Shown: in pieces, positions 1 through 5,750 of the stretch
Position numbering within the stretch: the stretch's first letter is position 1
How the letters are laid out: each line of letters starts with the position of its first letter
Source of the DNA: Fimenecus sp045631075
GTDB taxonomy: Bacteria; Bacillota; Clostridia; Oscillospirales; Acutalibacteraceae
Direction: 5' to 3'
NCBI GenBank assembly: GCA_045631075.1
Contig: JAZQUC010000175.1
Coordinates: 1 to 6,062 of the forward strand
DNA length: 6,062 nt
The notes under the pieces: generated by a model
Seen by the model: only the letters and a program-made list of their open reading frames with translations
Database searches by the model: none
Told to the model about the DNA's origin: nothing
Position numbers and translations under genes: made by a program

Positions 1-1020
1 ACACCGCTTCTCAATGCTGACGGCACTCTTAATGCTAAGGGTTGGGCAAGACATAATGTTTTCGAGTATGACCGTAATCTTGTGAAAACAGGTATCATGA
101 GCCGCAAGGAATGGGATTTCTATCAGGTTTCTGACGGTAAATATATGGTTCAGTTAAGCTTCGCAAACATCAATATCGGTGGTTATGTATCAGCAAAGCT
201 TATTGACCTTGTAAACGGCAAGGAGGTTATTGATTGCTCACAGTTCTTCCTTGGTGGCGGTAAGCATGTTCCGCCTGCAAAGGGTGATGCACCTAACCGT
301 TTCAGAGATAAGATTGGTAAGGCTGATTTCGACTTTGACACAAAGGAAACAGAAAGAACACTCTGGTTCAGATGTCCTACAAAGGACAGAGGTGTTGTTG
401 AATGTAAATTCAAGATGGATATTATGCCCGGACTTGAAAATATCACAACAGTTCTTCCTTTTGACGAGGATCCCACAAGATATTTCATGACAACAAAGCA
501 GACTTGTATGCCTTGTGAGGGTACAATGCGAATCGGAAACGATACATACACATTTACAAAGGATACTGCATTTGGTCACCTTGACTGGGGTCGAGTAAAT
601 ACTATTCATGAAATGGTATGGTATTGGGGTATGGGTGCAACTCACCTTGTTGATGAAAAAGGCGAAGACCACCTTTTCGGCTTTGAAATTACATGGGCAA
701 TCGGTAACGAAAGCAACGCAACAGAAACAGCTATTTTCTATGATGGAAAAACACATAAATTTGGTGCTGTTGATGTTGAAACATTCCCTAAGGATGATAA
801 ATATATGGAACCTTGGAAGATTATTTCTGAAGACGGAAGATTTAATCTTACAATGACTCCTACATTTGACTATCATACAGACCTTGACCTTAAAATCGGC
901 AGAATGCACGCTCATCAGGTGCATGGTCTTTGGAATGGTGATGTTATTCTTGATGACGGCACAAAACTTGAAATCAAAGATATGTATGCTTTCTGCGAAT
1001 ATGTAGAAAATAAATGGTAA
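1..1020 (+). CDS. DUF2804 family protein, 5' end off the window
   Basis: The open frame runs from base 1 without an upstream stop, so the gene begins outside the window; 339 codons are visible. A GTG at 82 could be read as a start, but the 27 codons before it continue the protein family (a GWARHNVFEYDRN stretch near visible residues 15-27) and no ribosome binding site precedes it, so I treat it as internal. Other landmarks are EWDFY at 37-41, CMPCEG at 169-174, FGHLDWGR at 191-198, and a Gly/Asp-rich C-terminal half ending in a FCEYVENKW tail. The pattern fits DUF2804, about 330-350 residues of beta-rich, lipocalin/AttH-like character with no established biochemical role; little more than the start is therefore missing. 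No signal peptide is visible, but the true N-terminus is unseen. Family assignment is from recognised motifs; function unknown. Confidence 0.85.
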   Translation, partial: TPLLNADGTLNAKGWARHNVFEYDRNLVKTGIMSRKEWDFYQVSDGKYMVQLSFANINIGGYVSAKLIDLVNGKEVIDCSQFFLGGGKHVPPAKGDAPNRFRDKIGKADFDFDTKETERTLWFRCPTKDRGVVECKFKMDIMPGLENITTVLPFDEDPTRYFMTTKQTCMPCEGTMRIGNDTYTFTKDTAFGHLDWGRVNTIHEMVWYWGMGATHLVDEKGEDHLFGFEITWAIGNESNATETAIFYDGKTHKFGAVDVETFPKDDKYMEPWKIISEDGRFNLTMTPTFDYHTDLDLKIGRMHAHQVHGLWNGDVILDDGTKLEIKDMYAFCEYVENKW

Positions 1021-1026
1021 ATAATT

Positions 1027-1060
1027 GCAGGGAAGAAATGAACAATCTTCCCTGTTTTTT
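1027..1060 (+). terminator. Intrinsic terminator of the DUF2804 gene
   Basis: The arms CAGGGAAG (1028-1035) and CTTCCCTG (1047-1054) pair perfectly over 8 bp around an 11-nt loop. A flanking G-U pair (1027/1055) can extend the stem, and six T follow at 1055-1060. It starts 7 nt after the stop codon, so transcription of the first gene most likely ends here. Confidence 0.9.
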
Positions 1061-1078
1061 GTTGTCTATTTTGAATAA

Positions 1079-1107
1079 TTGTAATCGTATATGTGTTATG
1101 GTATAAT
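1079..1107 (+). promoter_or_regulatory. Sigma-A type promoter with extended -10
   Basis: The -35 box TTGTAA (1079-1084) and the -10 box TATAAT (1102-1107) are 17 bp apart. A TGG at 1099-1101 just before the -10 gives an extended -10 (TATGGTATAAT). Transcription would start near 1113-1115, about 30 nt before the start codon chosen for the next gene. Confidence 0.8.
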
Positions 1108-1131
1108 GATAGAAACATTATATGAATGGGA

Positions 1132-1137
1132 AGAGGA
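1132..1137 (+). promoter_or_regulatory. Ribosome binding site that decides the start at 1144
   Basis: AGAGGA lies 6 nt before the ATG at 1144. Two in-frame ATGs lie upstream, at 1126 and 1138, but the first has only AT-rich sequence before it and the second directly abuts this site. The third ATG is therefore the best start. Confidence 0.7.
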
Positions 1138-1143
1138 ATGAAT

Positions 1144-2049
1144 ATGTCAAAAAAATCAGAAGCATTCTCAAACACTTTTATTTCAGCTCTTGCTGTTTTA
1201 CTTGCAGTTGTAATCACATTTTCTGTTGTAATGACAGCACAGACTTTTGTTGAAACAGCAAAGCAGAATAATCAGGTTGTGGTGAACCCACAGGTTCAGC
1301 AAAATACAGATAATAATTCATCTGTTGATAATGACTCTTCAATTTCAGATATTGGTGGTGTTGATGAACCAACAGATAACATTGTATCTGACACACCGAC
1401 AGAAGACGAAGAAACAAATGACCAAAAAGAAGAAACAACTGGCGCATTTGCATCAACAGAAGAACTTGTTGCATATTTCAATACTTGTGCAAACAAAGTA
1501 AAAACAGATGCAACAAAGGTAGTTAAGAATTTTGAAAAGAGAAGTGTTGGCGGTATTACAGTTCCAAGTGCACTTCAATCGACTGCAGAAACTATGATGA
1601 ATAAATATATGGCAGACGATACAGAACCTATTGTTTATGCAACAAAGGAAGAAATCAGAGATAATTTTATTGTTCCTAATCAGGATTATGTAAGCTGTCT
1701 TAAAGCAAGTGATGTTGTAAAGGCAGATTATAAGGATAATGGTAAAGAATATGTGATTTACCTTAAAATCAAGGATGAGAAAAATCCAAGAGCGGGTTCA
1801 GGCGTAGGTGCAGTTTGTGACGTTATTGAAACTTATGAAATTGCAGATAAGGCAGGGTCACTTCTTGAAGAATTCTCAACAGAATACTATAATTGTGAAG
1901 TAACAGCAACAATCGATAAGGAAACAGGAAGAATGGTTCATGCTGTATATAAAACACCATTAAAGATGTTGATGGTTGTTAATATGTTTGGTACTCATTC
2001 TGTTGGTGCAGACATTACATTCACAAAGGACTATACAATTACATACTGA
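1144..2049 (+). CDS. Membrane-anchored exported protein of unknown function
   Basis: This 301-residue protein starts MSKKSEAF. A single hydrophobic segment at about residues 12-32 follows two lysines, giving a signal-anchor or uncleaved signal peptide with the bulk outside the cell. Residues about 36-98 are a Gln/Asn/Ser and then Glu/Asp/Thr-rich linker, probably disordered. A folded domain spans about 100-301, beginning GAFASTEEL and ending FTKDYTITY; it contains a GSGVG turn and a stretch like TATIDKETGRMVHA that looks like paired beta strands. Similar C-terminal domains, with a FNxxxNKVK opening and a KDYTITY end, are familiar to me as hypothetical proteins of gut Clostridia, but I know no function. 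The gene has its own promoter. No hairpin-plus-T terminator is visible after it, so some transcripts may read into the next gene. A longer start at 1126 would add six residues (MGRGMN). Confidence 0.8.
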   Translation: MSKKSEAFSNTFISALAVLLAVVITFSVVMTAQTFVETAKQNNQVVVNPQVQQNTDNNSSVDNDSSISDIGGVDEPTDNIVSDTPTEDEETNDQKEETTGAFASTEELVAYFNTCANKVKTDATKVVKNFEKRSVGGITVPSALQSTAETMMNKYMADDTEPIVYATKEEIRDNFIVPNQDYVSCLKASDVVKADYKDNGKEYVIYLKIKDEKNPRAGSGVGAVCDVIETYEIADKAGSLLEEFSTEYYNCEVTATIDKETGRMVHAVYKTPLKMLMVVNMFGTHSVGADITFTKDYTITY

Positions 2050-2089
2050 TTTTGTCGATAAAAAAGGATGTAAACAACGATTGTGAATA

Positions 2090-2118
2090 TTGACATATTT
2101 TTACTTGAATGCTAAAAT
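2090..2118 (+). promoter_or_regulatory. Strong sigma-A type promoter for the 2176 gene
   Basis: A consensus -35 TTGACA (2090-2095) and a -10 TAAAAT (2113-2118) are separated by 17 bp. The start of transcription would fall near 2125, leaving a leader of about 50 nt. Confidence 0.8.
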
Positions 2119-2128
2119 TATGTATTAA

Positions 2129-2139
2129 GAACAATGTTC
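2129..2139 (+). promoter_or_regulatory. Inverted repeat GAACA-A-TGTTC just after the transcription start
   Basis: GAACA (2129-2133) and TGTTC (2135-2139) form a perfect 5+1+5 inverted repeat at about +4 to +15 relative to the predicted start. The position would suit a repressor operator. It is short and could be chance, and the stem is too weak to be a terminator. Confidence 0.35.
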
Positions 2140-2175
2140 AAAAAATAAAAATCCAATGAAAAGGGAGTTATACAC

Positions 2176-3501
2176 ATGAAAAAATTATTATCAGTTATTC
2201 TTGCGTTGGTAATGGCTTTATCAGTAGTGTCAGTTTCTGCACTTGCAGTTGATGACTATGCTGATTTTGACGGTACTATCACAGTTGGTGAAACAAGACC
2301 TGTTAACCTTCCTGGTCTCACACAGTATTCAAAATATGTAATCATTCAGTTTGTTCCTGAAAATGACGGTTGGTATGCAATCAGTTCTGATTCAAGAGAA
2401 AATCCTGACTGTGACCCATATCTTGAATTGTATGAAAACAAGTTAGGTCAGTATGAAGTTAAGGTTGACGATGCTGATAGTGATACTTCAGATTTCTATC
2501 TTGAATATTACTTTGAAGCAGGTACAGTTTATTACTTTATGATGGGTAACTACAGAAGTGCTACTGTATGGGATATCACTCTTGAATGCTTACACGCAGA
2601 ATATGCTGACGGTAAGTGTGCATCTTGTGGTGCAGAATGTAACCATGTAAAGATAGAAAACTTATTCAACTCTTGCCCTTGCGGTAAAACATTTGACGGT
2701 AAGGTTGTTGCTCTTACAGACGGTAAATATACAGCGGACATTAAATGTGAAGAGGGCGAATATACTTTCATTAAGTTTGTTCCTGAAACAACAGGAATTT
2801 TCCGTGCACAGTCTGATAACTCAGCATATGATGAAGAAATTCCTGACCCATGCTGTGATGTTTATGATGCACAGGGTAATCTTGTAGCATATCACGATGA
2901 TATCAGTGTAGAAGATGCTGGAGACTACAACTTCGATTTAGTATATGAATTTGAAGCTGGCAAGGTTTATTTTATCGGTCTTTGGGATTATCAGGCAGGT
3001 AAAAAATGGGCATTCACATTTGAAGATATTTCAACACATTCATTTGAAGTGCCTGTTGAAGAGGAAGATGAAACAACAACTCCTGACGAAGATGCTGGTG
3101 CAGCAGTTATGAGTGAAGATGAAACAACTGAACCTGGTGACGATACAACAACTCCTGAAGAAACTCCAAAAACAGAAACAGTTGTTCATAACCTTACATT
3201 TGTACCAATGAAAGATGCAACTTGTATGGAATCAGGTTATACAGGCTATGCTTGTTGTGAAGAATGTGAAGATTTTGAACCAATCGGTTATTATGATATC
3301 GACCAGACAGAGCATTTCTTTGATGAAGATGGTAACTGTATGACAGACGGTTGTGACGAAATTGACCCTGTATTATCATGTACTCATATGTGCCACTCAA
3401 CAGGTATTATGGGAACAATCTGGTCAGTTGTAAGATTCTTCAGCTGGCTTTTCGGAATAAAGGACAACTATATTTGTTCATGCGGTGTAGAACACTGGTA
3501 A
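2176..3501 (+). CDS. Secreted two-domain (PPC-like) protein with Cys/His-rich C-terminal module
   Basis: The start is set by AGGGAG at 2162-2167, 8 nt before the ATG. The 441-residue product has a classic signal peptide with a likely cut after A24 (SALA/VDDY). Two related beta-rich domains follow, at about 29-140 and 171-288. Both begin FDG (31-33, 173-175), carry FVPE then a Gly turn, have a Cys/Asp-rich centre, and close with a (F)EAGxVY(Y/F) strand; they resemble PPC-type accessory domains of secreted enzymes. Between them lie C148-x2-C151 and C167-x-C169, a ribbon-like possible metal site. Residues about 291-335 are an acidic Thr/Pro linker with DETTTP, DETTEP and DDTTTP repeats. A Cys-rich stretch (about 337-400) precedes the tail at 402-441: C402-x3-C406-H407, a Trp/Phe-rich amphipathic segment, then C434-S-C436-G-x2-H440-W441. 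I see no catalytic domain. A binding, adhesion or surface-structural role is inferred; the exact function is unknown. Confidence 0.85.
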   Translation: MKKLLSVILALVMALSVVSVSALAVDDYADFDGTITVGETRPVNLPGLTQYSKYVIIQFVPENDGWYAISSDSRENPDCDPYLELYENKLGQYEVKVDDADSDTSDFYLEYYFEAGTVYYFMMGNYRSATVWDITLECLHAEYADGKCASCGAECNHVKIENLFNSCPCGKTFDGKVVALTDGKYTADIKCEEGEYTFIKFVPETTGIFRAQSDNSAYDEEIPDPCCDVYDAQGNLVAYHDDISVEDAGDYNFDLVYEFEAGKVYFIGLWDYQAGKKWAFTFEDISTHSFEVPVEEEDETTTPDEDAGAAVMSEDETTEPGDDTTTPEETPKTETVVHNLTFVPMKDATCMESGYTGYACCEECEDFEPIGYYDIDQTEHFFDEDGNCMTDGCDEIDPVLSCTHMCHSTGIMGTIWSVVRFFSWLFGIKDNYICSCGVEHW

Positions 3502-3519
3502 ATCAAAAATCAATAGTTC

Positions 3520-3553
3520 AAAGCCTTGGGTTAAGTCCCAGGGCTTTATTTTT
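3520..3553 (+). terminator. Intrinsic terminator of the 2176 gene
   Basis: AAAGCCTTGGG (3520-3530) pairs with CCCAGGGCTTT (3537-3547) over 11 bp, with one T-G wobble and a 6-nt loop, followed by ATTTTT. It starts 18 nt after the stop codon. Confidence 0.92.
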
Positions 3554-3563
3554 AATAACTTTC

Positions 3564-3592
3564 TTGACACTTTCCATAAAGTGCTTTAATAT
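3564..3592 (+). promoter_or_regulatory. Promoter for the beta-propeller gene
   Basis: A consensus TTGACA (3564-3569) and TAATAT (3587-3592) are 17 bp apart. The predicted transcript begins near 3599, leaving a very short leader that includes the GGGAG ribosome binding site at 3599-3603. If the start really lies there, part of the ribosome binding site would sit at the 5' end, so the true start may be a few bases earlier. Confidence 0.7.
3568..3583 (+). promoter_or_regulatory. Operator-like inverted repeat inside the promoter
   Basis: CACTTT (3568-3573) and AAAGTG (3578-3583) form a perfect 6-bp inverted repeat around CCAT. It overlaps the end of the -35 box and fills most of the spacer, which is where a repressor would block RNA polymerase. 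The regulator is unknown, and no regulator gene lies in the window. Confidence 0.45.
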
Positions 3593-3611
3593 ATGTATGG
3601 GAGTTGATATT

Positions 3612-4736
3612 ATGAAAAACATTATGAAAAAAGTAATGGCAGTTGTGCTTTGCCTTTGTATGTTCGGTACAAGTGAAGTTTCAGCTTGTATAGGTAGCGG
3701 TGAAGATTCTGCTTTTGATATTCTTCACAGATTTGTCAGCGTTTTTAAAGGAAGCAACAATGAACAATCTGATATTGAAATTACAATGGAACAGGACGAA
3801 ATTTTCAAGGCAAAAGAATTTTTCAAATCTTCTCACGCATCAACTATTGTGAAAATGCCTAACGGTAATCTTATGTCAGCATTTTTTGCGGGTACTGCCG
3901 AGGGTGATGCTGATGTGCGAATCTGGTACAGCATATACGACGGTGAAAAGTGGAGTGACCCGCAACAGATGGCGTCATCTGACCCTGTTGCTCATTGGAA
4001 TCCTGTACTTGTTAATTACGGTAGCTATGTAAGACTTTATTATAAAGTTGGTATGGAAATTCCATATTGGGTTACAAAATACACAGATTCATATGATAAT
4101 GGTCAGACATGGAGTGAACCACAGGAACTTGTAGCAGGGGACACAAGCGGTGGCAGAGGTCCTGTGAAAAATAAAGTTCTTGTAACAAAAACAGGTAAAA
4201 TAATTGCACCTGCATCTTCTGAACAAGGCGAATGGAAAGCATTTTTTGACATTTCCGAAGATGGTGGCAATACATGGACACGAACAGATTTTGTTGTTGC
4301 AAAGAATAGCAAGGGCAAGACTGTCGGTATGATTCAGCCAACACTCTGGGAAGACAGTGAAGGCAATATTCACGCATTATTCCGTACAAAAGCAGGTTGG
4401 ATTTATCGTTCCGACTCTACTGACGGCGGATATACATGGTGTGAGGCATACAAGACAAATCTTATGAACAACAATAGTGGTATTGACTGCGTTACAACCG
4501 ATAATGGTTGGGTGTGGCTTGTTCATACACCTGCAGGAATGAAGGTAAGAAACAGACTTATTCTTTCTGTTTCAAAGGATAATGGCGAAACATGGGAAGA
4601 TGTTGCAACTCTTGAAAAAAGTGCAAATCTTTTTGCTGAATATTCATACCCTGCAATTATTGCTGATGGTGACAACCTTTATATCACATACACATTCAAA
4701 AGAAAAACAATTAAATATGTGTTCATAGAATTCTGA
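3612..4736 (+). CDS. Exported BNR/Asp-box beta-propeller, sialidase superfamily
   Basis: The ATG at 3612 has GGGAG 8 nt upstream, its own promoter and an N-terminal signal sequence; the frame is open further upstream (from 3378), but that part overlaps the preceding gene and terminator. The product has 374 residues. The leader ends VSAC at 23-26, which fits both signal peptidase I (VSA/C) and a relaxed lipobox, so it may be a lipoprotein. Four Asp boxes (SxDxGxTW-like) end at W167, W222, W276 and W328, the mark of a beta-propeller. Other conserved blocks are HAST (75-78), HWNPV (128-132), YYKVG (143-147), GRGPVKNK (181-188), NNNSGID (286-292) and EYSYPAI (343-349). This pattern matches the BNR_2-type 'exo-alpha-sialidase family' proteins. 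The FRIP motif of classical sialidases is not obvious, so sialic acid release is unproven; another glycosidase or lyase activity on extracellular glycans is possible. Confidence 0.85.
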   Translation: MKNIMKKVMAVVLCLCMFGTSEVSACIGSGEDSAFDILHRFVSVFKGSNNEQSDIEITMEQDEIFKAKEFFKSSHASTIVKMPNGNLMSAFFAGTAEGDADVRIWYSIYDGEKWSDPQQMASSDPVAHWNPVLVNYGSYVRLYYKVGMEIPYWVTKYTDSYDNGQTWSEPQELVAGDTSGGRGPVKNKVLVTKTGKIIAPASSEQGEWKAFFDISEDGGNTWTRTDFVVAKNSKGKTVGMIQPTLWEDSEGNIHALFRTKAGWIYRSDSTDGGYTWCEAYKTNLMNNNSGIDCVTTDNGWVWLVHTPAGMKVRNRLILSVSKDNGETWEDVATLEKSANLFAEYSYPAIIADGDNLYITYTFKRKTIKYVFIEF

Positions 4737-4754
4737 GCATAAAATCATAAAAAT

Positions 4755-4793
4755 AAAGCGTAGAAGTACCGAATTGGTATCTCTACGCTTTTT
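4755..4793. terminator. Bidirectional terminator between convergent genes
   Basis: AAAGCGTAGA (4755-4764) pairs perfectly with TCTACGCTTT (4782-4791). After one A/C mismatch the stem continues for five more pairs (4766-4770 with 4776-4780, including a G-T wobble) to a GAATT loop. T follow on the plus strand (4789-4793), and the upstream CATAAAAATAAA reads as a T-rich tail on the minus strand. It can end both the propeller gene (stop at 4736) and nagB (stop at 4811). Confidence 0.93.
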
Positions 4794-4810
4794 GTGTTTT
4801 GTGTTATAAA

Positions 4811-5530
4811 TTATAATTTTGCTGCAGCGTCCTTGTCCATAAAAATATGAACATCAGGGTGCACCTGTAAAATTGATGCAGGGCAAGAAGGTGAAATATC
4901 ACCGTGTACAAGGCCGTAAATAGCGTCAGCCTTGCTTTTGCCTGTTGCAATAAGAATAATCTGCTTTGACTTCATAATTGAAACTGTGCCCATTGTAAGC
5001 GCATAGTGTGGCATTGGATTTTCGTCAAAGTAAATAGAGTTAGCGTCAATTGTGCTTTGTGTAAGCTGAACTTTGAATGAACCCTTTGTGAACTTTTCAG
5101 CAGGTTCATTAAATCCGATATGACCATTCTGACCGATACCTAAAAGCTGAACATCAATCTTCTTTTCGTCGATAAGAGCATCATAACGCTCACATTCTGC
5201 ATCACTATCCTCTGCGTTACCGTTAAGGAAGTTAACATTGTCTTCATTCACATCAATGTGGTTGAAAAGATTTTCATGCATAAATGTGAAGTAGCTGTTT
5301 TTGTCCTCAACAGGAAGGTCACAGTATTCGTCAAGGTTGAATGTTGTCATATCCTTAAAGCTAACCTTACCTTCGTTGTAGCACTTGATTAAATACTTGT
5401 AAGTAGGAACAGGAGAAGCACCTGTTGCAAAGCCCATAACAGAATCAGGCTTCTGGTTTAACTGTTCAACCATCATATTGCCTACTGCAACAGCAATCTG
5501 TTCTGCGTTGTCAAAAATATGTAATTTCAT
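4811..5530 (-). CDS. nagB: Glucosamine-6-phosphate deaminase
   Basis: This cytoplasmic enzyme converts glucosamine 6-phosphate to fructose 6-phosphate and ammonia, the last step of GlcNAc (and sialic acid) breakdown. The 239-residue product shows the full family signature: the phosphate-binding GFATGASP loop at 33-40, FNLDEY at 64-69 with catalytic D67, GIGQNGHIGFNEP at 131-143 with H137 and E142, and ALTMG plus GKSKADA further on. N135 stands where the E. coli enzyme has Asp141; from memory the short Bacillus-type enzymes also have Asn here, so I do not read this as loss of activity. The length matches that short type, which lacks the C-terminal extension of the 266-residue allosteric E. coli form. 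AGAAGG (plus-strand 5539-5544) sits 8 nt before the ATG. The gene stands alone, without nagA beside it, and converges on the propeller gene. Confidence 0.97.
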   Translation of the reverse strand: MKLHIFDNAEQIAVAVGNMMVEQLNQKPDSVMGFATGASPVPTYKYLIKCYNEGKVSFKDMTTFNLDEYCDLPVEDKNSYFTFMHENLFNHIDVNEDNVNFLNGNAEDSDAECERYDALIDEKKIDVQLLGIGQNGHIGFNEPAEKFTKGSFKVQLTQSTIDANSIYFDENPMPHYALTMGTVSIMKSKQIILIATGKSKADAIYGLVHGDISPSCPASILQVHPDVHIFMDKDAAAKL

Positions 5531-5566
5531 TGTTTACACCTTCTCTTAAAATTTTCTACAGATTTA

Positions 5567-5594
5567 ATTTTACCATATTATGAAAATATTGCAA
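5567..5594 (-). promoter_or_regulatory. nagB promoter
   Basis: Read on the minus strand, TTGCAA (5594-5589) and TAAAAT (5572-5567) are 16 bp apart, with TGG just before the -10 (TATGGTAAAAT, an extended -10 like that of the 1144 gene). Transcription would start near 5560, giving a leader of about 30 nt. Confidence 0.65.
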
Positions 5595-5607
5595 TAACAA
5601 TTGTTAT
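5594..5607. promoter_or_regulatory. Perfect 14-bp palindrome upstream of the nagB -35
   Basis: ATAACAATTGTTAT reads the same on both strands and touches the first base of the -35 box. The place suits a dimeric regulator, either an activator or a repressor. I cannot match it to a known NagR/GntR, Rex or CcpA site. AT-rich palindromes do arise by chance, so the call is moderate. Confidence 0.45.
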
Positions 5608-5614
5608 ATTTGTT

Positions 5615-5632
5615 AAATTGGAGTTTATAGGG
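5615..5632 (+). repeat. 18-bp direct repeat, copy 1
   Basis: AAATTGGAGTTTATAGGG matches the copy at 5909-5926 at 17 of 18 positions (A/G at the thirteenth base). The two copies bracket the palindromic unit. Confidence 0.75.
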
Positions 5633-5680
5633 ATGTTCGCGTAGTGGCTTTCCTTCCACGCCTGCATTATCAGTTCAGAA

Positions 5681-5701
5681 TGCAAAGTGCAGAGTGCAGA
5701 A
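5681..5701 (+). repeat. Three tandem 7-bp units
   Basis: TGCAAAG, TGCAGAG and TGCAGAA follow each other without a gap. They look like a worn fragment of the GAGTGCAGAATGCAGA-type simple repeats found between genes in many Clostridia. Confidence 0.6.
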
Positions 5702-5750
5702 GGTCGGAACTGCGTTGCAATTATATAACAAAACCAATATGGTTATGTAT

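Noticed and set aside
238..924. Long minus-strand open frame opposite the DUF2804 gene
   Set aside because: Cys/Ile/Phe-rich translation with no family features, fully antisense to a recognised protein; a shadow of its codon use.
2050..2089. Terminator after the 1144-2049 gene
   Set aside because: No inverted repeat of useful length followed by T is present; only 4-bp chance matches such as ACAA/TTGT.
3378..3611. Upstream in-frame extension of the propeller gene from an ATG at 3378
   Set aside because: It overlaps the coding end and terminator of the previous gene and crosses the promoter at 3564-3592. The ATG at 3612 has a ribosome binding site and begins a signal sequence.
5269..5350. Replacement of the catalytic-site Asp of E. 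coli NagB by Asn (N135) as a sign of inactivity; its codon lies at about 5126-5128
   Set aside because: Short Bacillus-type NagB enzymes carry Asn at this place as far as I recall, and D67, H137 and E142 are all kept.
5681..5701. CRISPR-like direct repeats
   Set aside because: Units are 7 bp with no spacers; simple tandem repeat only.
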